In this document: positions 6,347 through 7,939 of the stretch, in pieces | How the letters are laid out: every line of letters begins with the position of its first letter | Numbering within the stretch: position 1 is the first letter of the stretch | DNA from: Abditibacteriota bacterium | Lineage (GTDB): Bacteria; Armatimonadota; UBA5829 | Length of the DNA stretch: 7,939 nucleotides | Assembly (NCBI GenBank): GCA_017959625.1 | Contig: JAGDAG010000248.1 | Location: forward strand, 1-7,939 | Direction of reading: 5' to 3' | The notes under the pieces: generated by a model | Databases searched by the model: none | Seen by the model: the letters and a program-made list of their open reading frames with translations, nothing else | Told to the model about the DNA's origin: nothing | Made by a program: the position numbers and the translations under genes

Positions 6347-7663
6347 ATGAGATTTGTTTTTATTCTGATGCTGCTGCTTGCCCTCACGGCCGGCGCCGCC
6401 CGGGCAGCCGGCAGGGACACCACCCTGAGGACCCGGGACGGGTCGCCTCTGTGCGGCTTTTACTTCTTCACCCACTGGTGGGAGCCCTGGCGTTCCGACG
6501 ACGCCCGGGCCCTGGCCGATCTGAAGGAACAAAAAGCCATGGGCTGCAACGTAATATTCCTGGACAGCGAATGGTCCCAGATGATAGACAGGGACTGGCT
6601 CTGGCTGGACAGGGGCCACAGGCTAGCCAAAGAGGCGGGGCTGGAGATACTCCCCTGGCTGAGCCTCAAGGAATGGATCGACCTGGGGGGCGAGAACCGA
6701 GTCCGATTGGTAAAGGAAATGTACGGCGTGGATCTGAAGACGGGAATTGACTATGACGGCACGCCCAACCGCATAATCCCCTACGATCCGGCCACCATCG
6801 AAGCCGGCTACCGCTACTGCGTGGATTATCTGGAACGATATCTTTCCGGCGGAGCCATACTGCACGTGAAGGACGGCAGCAAGCTGAAGCCGGTAGTGGC
6901 CATCACCGTAGAGCTGGAATGGTCCGGCTCCAACGACGAGGAGACCAACAAACGCTTCCGCAAGTATCTGAAGGACAAGTATTCCTACACCTCGCGCCTC
7001 AACAAGGCCTGGGGCACAAAGCTGGGAAGCATAGACGAAGTGGAGCTCATGGACCCGAAGCTGTTCGACATAGAGGGCTGCAGCGCCGGCACGGCAAAGC
7101 TCACCCGGGCCGTAGAGGACCAGATAGCCTTCAGGGCCAAGGTGCAGAACGACGCCCTGGCGGAGATCAAGCGCCGGCTGAAGATCAAATATCCCGATCT
7201 TCTCATTGCCACGGAGCTGCCCCACGAGATGTTTACGGACCACCCCGCGGAAAGAAGCTACAGGATCAAAGGCGCAGCCACTCCCGAGACCACTCTCCAC
7301 GCCGACATCACGGTGCTGAGGTGCACGGGCCTTCTGACCAAAAAAACCGAGGACGCCCTGATCAAATGGCAGAAGGACACGGGGCAGCGCCTGGTCATCA
7401 CCTACCGCACCTACAAGGGCTGTGAAAAGGCCATAACCGAGGGCGGGGATACGGACTACTTCCGCATAGGAGAACAGGCGGCGAGGATAGGAGACGGCTT
7501 CGGCTTTTACAGCTGGAACGAAATGGTGGACACCCACATTGCCGCCGAGCCGGACATCGAGCATCCCTACGGCAAATTTGAGATCTTCACTCCCGCAGAG
7601 TCTGCCGCATGGAAAGCCCTGGCCGCCCAGCAGATAAGAAACTACAGAAGCATAGCCAGATAA
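6347..7663 (+). CDS. Exported GH42-like / clan GH-A type (beta/alpha)8 glycosidase-like protein
   Basis: A 438-aa protein with a signal peptide (1-20, cut near ARA-AG) and an (alpha/beta)8-barrel look. AAAGGAG at 6332-6338 sits eight bases before the ATG. Features: THWWEPW (42-48); KAMGCNVIFLDSEWSQ (63-78), an early barrel strand; ILPWLSLKEW (101-110); VVAITVELEWSG (183-194) with E189/E191 as acid/base candidates; FRKYLKDKYSYTSRLNKAWG (204-223), close to the kYg-LN-aWGt segment of GH42 beta-galactosidases; LLIATELPHEMF (285-296) with E290/E294; and GFGFYSWNEM (384-393). The overall pattern fits a GH-A barrel and GH42 is the nearest family I can name, but the spacing around the acid/base is not typical (usually an NE pair), so a different or new family is possible. 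Substrate unknown. It is third in the operon, starting 35 bases after the propeller fusion, and has a tandem paralog immediately downstream. Confidence 0.72.
   Translation: MRFVFILMLLLALTAGAARAAGRDTTLRTRDGSPLCGFYFFTHWWEPWRSDDARALADLKEQKAMGCNVIFLDSEWSQMIDRDWLWLDRGHRLAKEAGLEILPWLSLKEWIDLGGENRVRLVKEMYGVDLKTGIDYDGTPNRIIPYDPATIEAGYRYCVDYLERYLSGGAILHVKDGSKLKPVVAITVELEWSGSNDEETNKRFRKYLKDKYSYTSRLNKAWGTKLGSIDEVELMDPKLFDIEGCSAGTAKLTRAVEDQIAFRAKVQNDALAEIKRRLKIKYPDLLIATELPHEMFTDHPAERSYRIKGAATPETTLHADITVLRCTGLLTKKTEDALIKWQKDTGQRLVITYRTYKGCEKAITEGGDTDYFRIGEQAARIGDGFGFYSWNEMVDTHIAAEPDIEHPYGKFEIFTPAESAAWKALAAQQIRNYRSIAR
6410..6462 (+). repeat. Near-identical direct repeat, copy 1 (in the first GH42-like gene)
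   Basis: This 53-base stretch matches 7756-7808 with a single mismatch at 6424 (C here, T at 7770), including 38 consecutive identical bases (6425-6462). It encodes the first residues after the signal peptide (GRDTTLRTRDGS...). The identity ends abruptly on the signal-peptide side. Confidence 0.85.
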
Positions 7664-7692
7664 CCGGCCATTTTACTGACGGAGACAGATAT

Positions 7693-7939
7693 ATGAGACG
7701 GATATCAGCGCTTTTGGCGATCTTTATCCTGGCTGCCTGCGCTGCATGGGCAGACGGCAGGGACACCACTCTGAGGACCCGGGACGGGTCGCCTCTGTGC
7801 GGCTTTTATTACTTCACCCACTGGTGGAACCCCTGGACCTCCGACGACTCCCGCATAGCCAAGGATCTGGGGCAGATCAAAGCCATGGGCTGCAACGTCC
7901 TTTTCCTGGACAGCGAATGGTACCAGATGATCGCCGTGA
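7693..7939 (+). CDS. Second GH42-like exported protein, N-terminal part (cut by window end)
   Basis: Eighty-two codons are visible and the frame stays open to the edge. ACGGAG at 7679-7684 lies eight bases before the ATG, 29 bases after the preceding stop. The N-terminus is basic (MRR) with a hydrophobic stretch to residue ~20. From G22 it aligns without gaps to the previous protein from its own G22 (47 of 59 identical), including THWW-PW and MGCNV-FLDSEW. The signal region differs: LAAC (13-16) fits a lipobox, which would give a lipoprotein anchored at C16, whereas AWA-D (18-21) would suit signal peptidase I; the sequence alone does not decide. It is the fourth member of the run of exported genes. 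The function is inferred from its paralog and equally uncertain; the catalytic part is outside the window. Confidence 0.75.
   Translation, partial: MRRISALLAIFILAACAAWADGRDTTLRTRDGSPLCGFYYFTHWWNPWTSDDSRIAKDLGQIKAMGCNVLFLDSEWYQMIAV
7756..7808 (+). repeat. Near-identical direct repeat, copy 2 (in the second GH42-like gene)
   Basis: Partner of 6410-6462, offset by 1346 bases. Identity continues in shorter blocks downstream (for example the bases encoding KAMGCNV and LDSEW), consistent with recent tandem duplication of the gene. Confidence 0.85.

Noticed and set aside
1..7939. CRISPR arrays, tRNA/rRNA genes, insertion sequences, prophage genes
   Set aside because: No regularly spaced repeats, no tRNA-like cloverleaf, and no transposase, integrase or phage motif was seen on either strand; the repeats present are explained by gene duplication.

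Overview
The window looks like bacterial chromosome of roughly 55-60% GC by eye. It has GGAG/AGGAG-type ribosome binding sites, sigma70-like extended -10 promoters, intrinsic terminators and Sec signal peptides. ATA (Ile) and AGG (Arg) codons are frequent, which argues against Escherichia-like codon use. The combination of non-HemE URO-D-like proteins with multiplied secreted DUF2961/GH172 and GH-A-type enzymes is common in Lentisphaerota/Planctomycetota- and Armatimonadota-like bacteria. I offer that placement only as a low-confidence guess, because no rRNA or other phylogenetic marker is present.

Left part (1-1850): MEP (non-mevalonate) isoprenoid genes. The window opens in the C-terminal end of dxs. 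A short gene of unknown function (116 aa) follows, with its own extended -10 promoter and a strong terminator. dxr comes next and starts only 8 bases after that terminator's T-run. dxr and the convergent gene share a small bidirectional terminator at 1847-1872.

Middle (1876-3005): a minus-strand gene encodes a uroporphyrinogen-decarboxylase-like protein that is probably not HemE. It is divergent from a plus-strand operon. The 122-bp divergent gap holds two extended -10 boxes that form a perfect 10-bp inverted repeat around a small GC-rich palindrome, a plausible shared control region.

Right part (3006-7939): a co-directional run of four genes with short gaps (30, 35 and 29 bp). All have signal peptides and all look like exported carbohydrate-active proteins. 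The first two are tandem paralogs of DUF2961 (GH172 in CAZy); the second also carries a C-terminal beta-propeller of BNR/Asp-box type. The next two are tandem paralogs of a GH42-like/GH-A-type protein; the last is cut by the window edge and carries a lipobox-like motif its sibling lacks. The layout (A, A-propeller, B, B') suggests an extracytoplasmic glycan-degrading operon built by two tandem duplications. The substrate cannot be read from sequence; known GH172 activities point to furanosides such as alpha-D-arabinofuranose or alpha-D-fructofuranose. No transporter, sensor or regulator gene is visible in the window.
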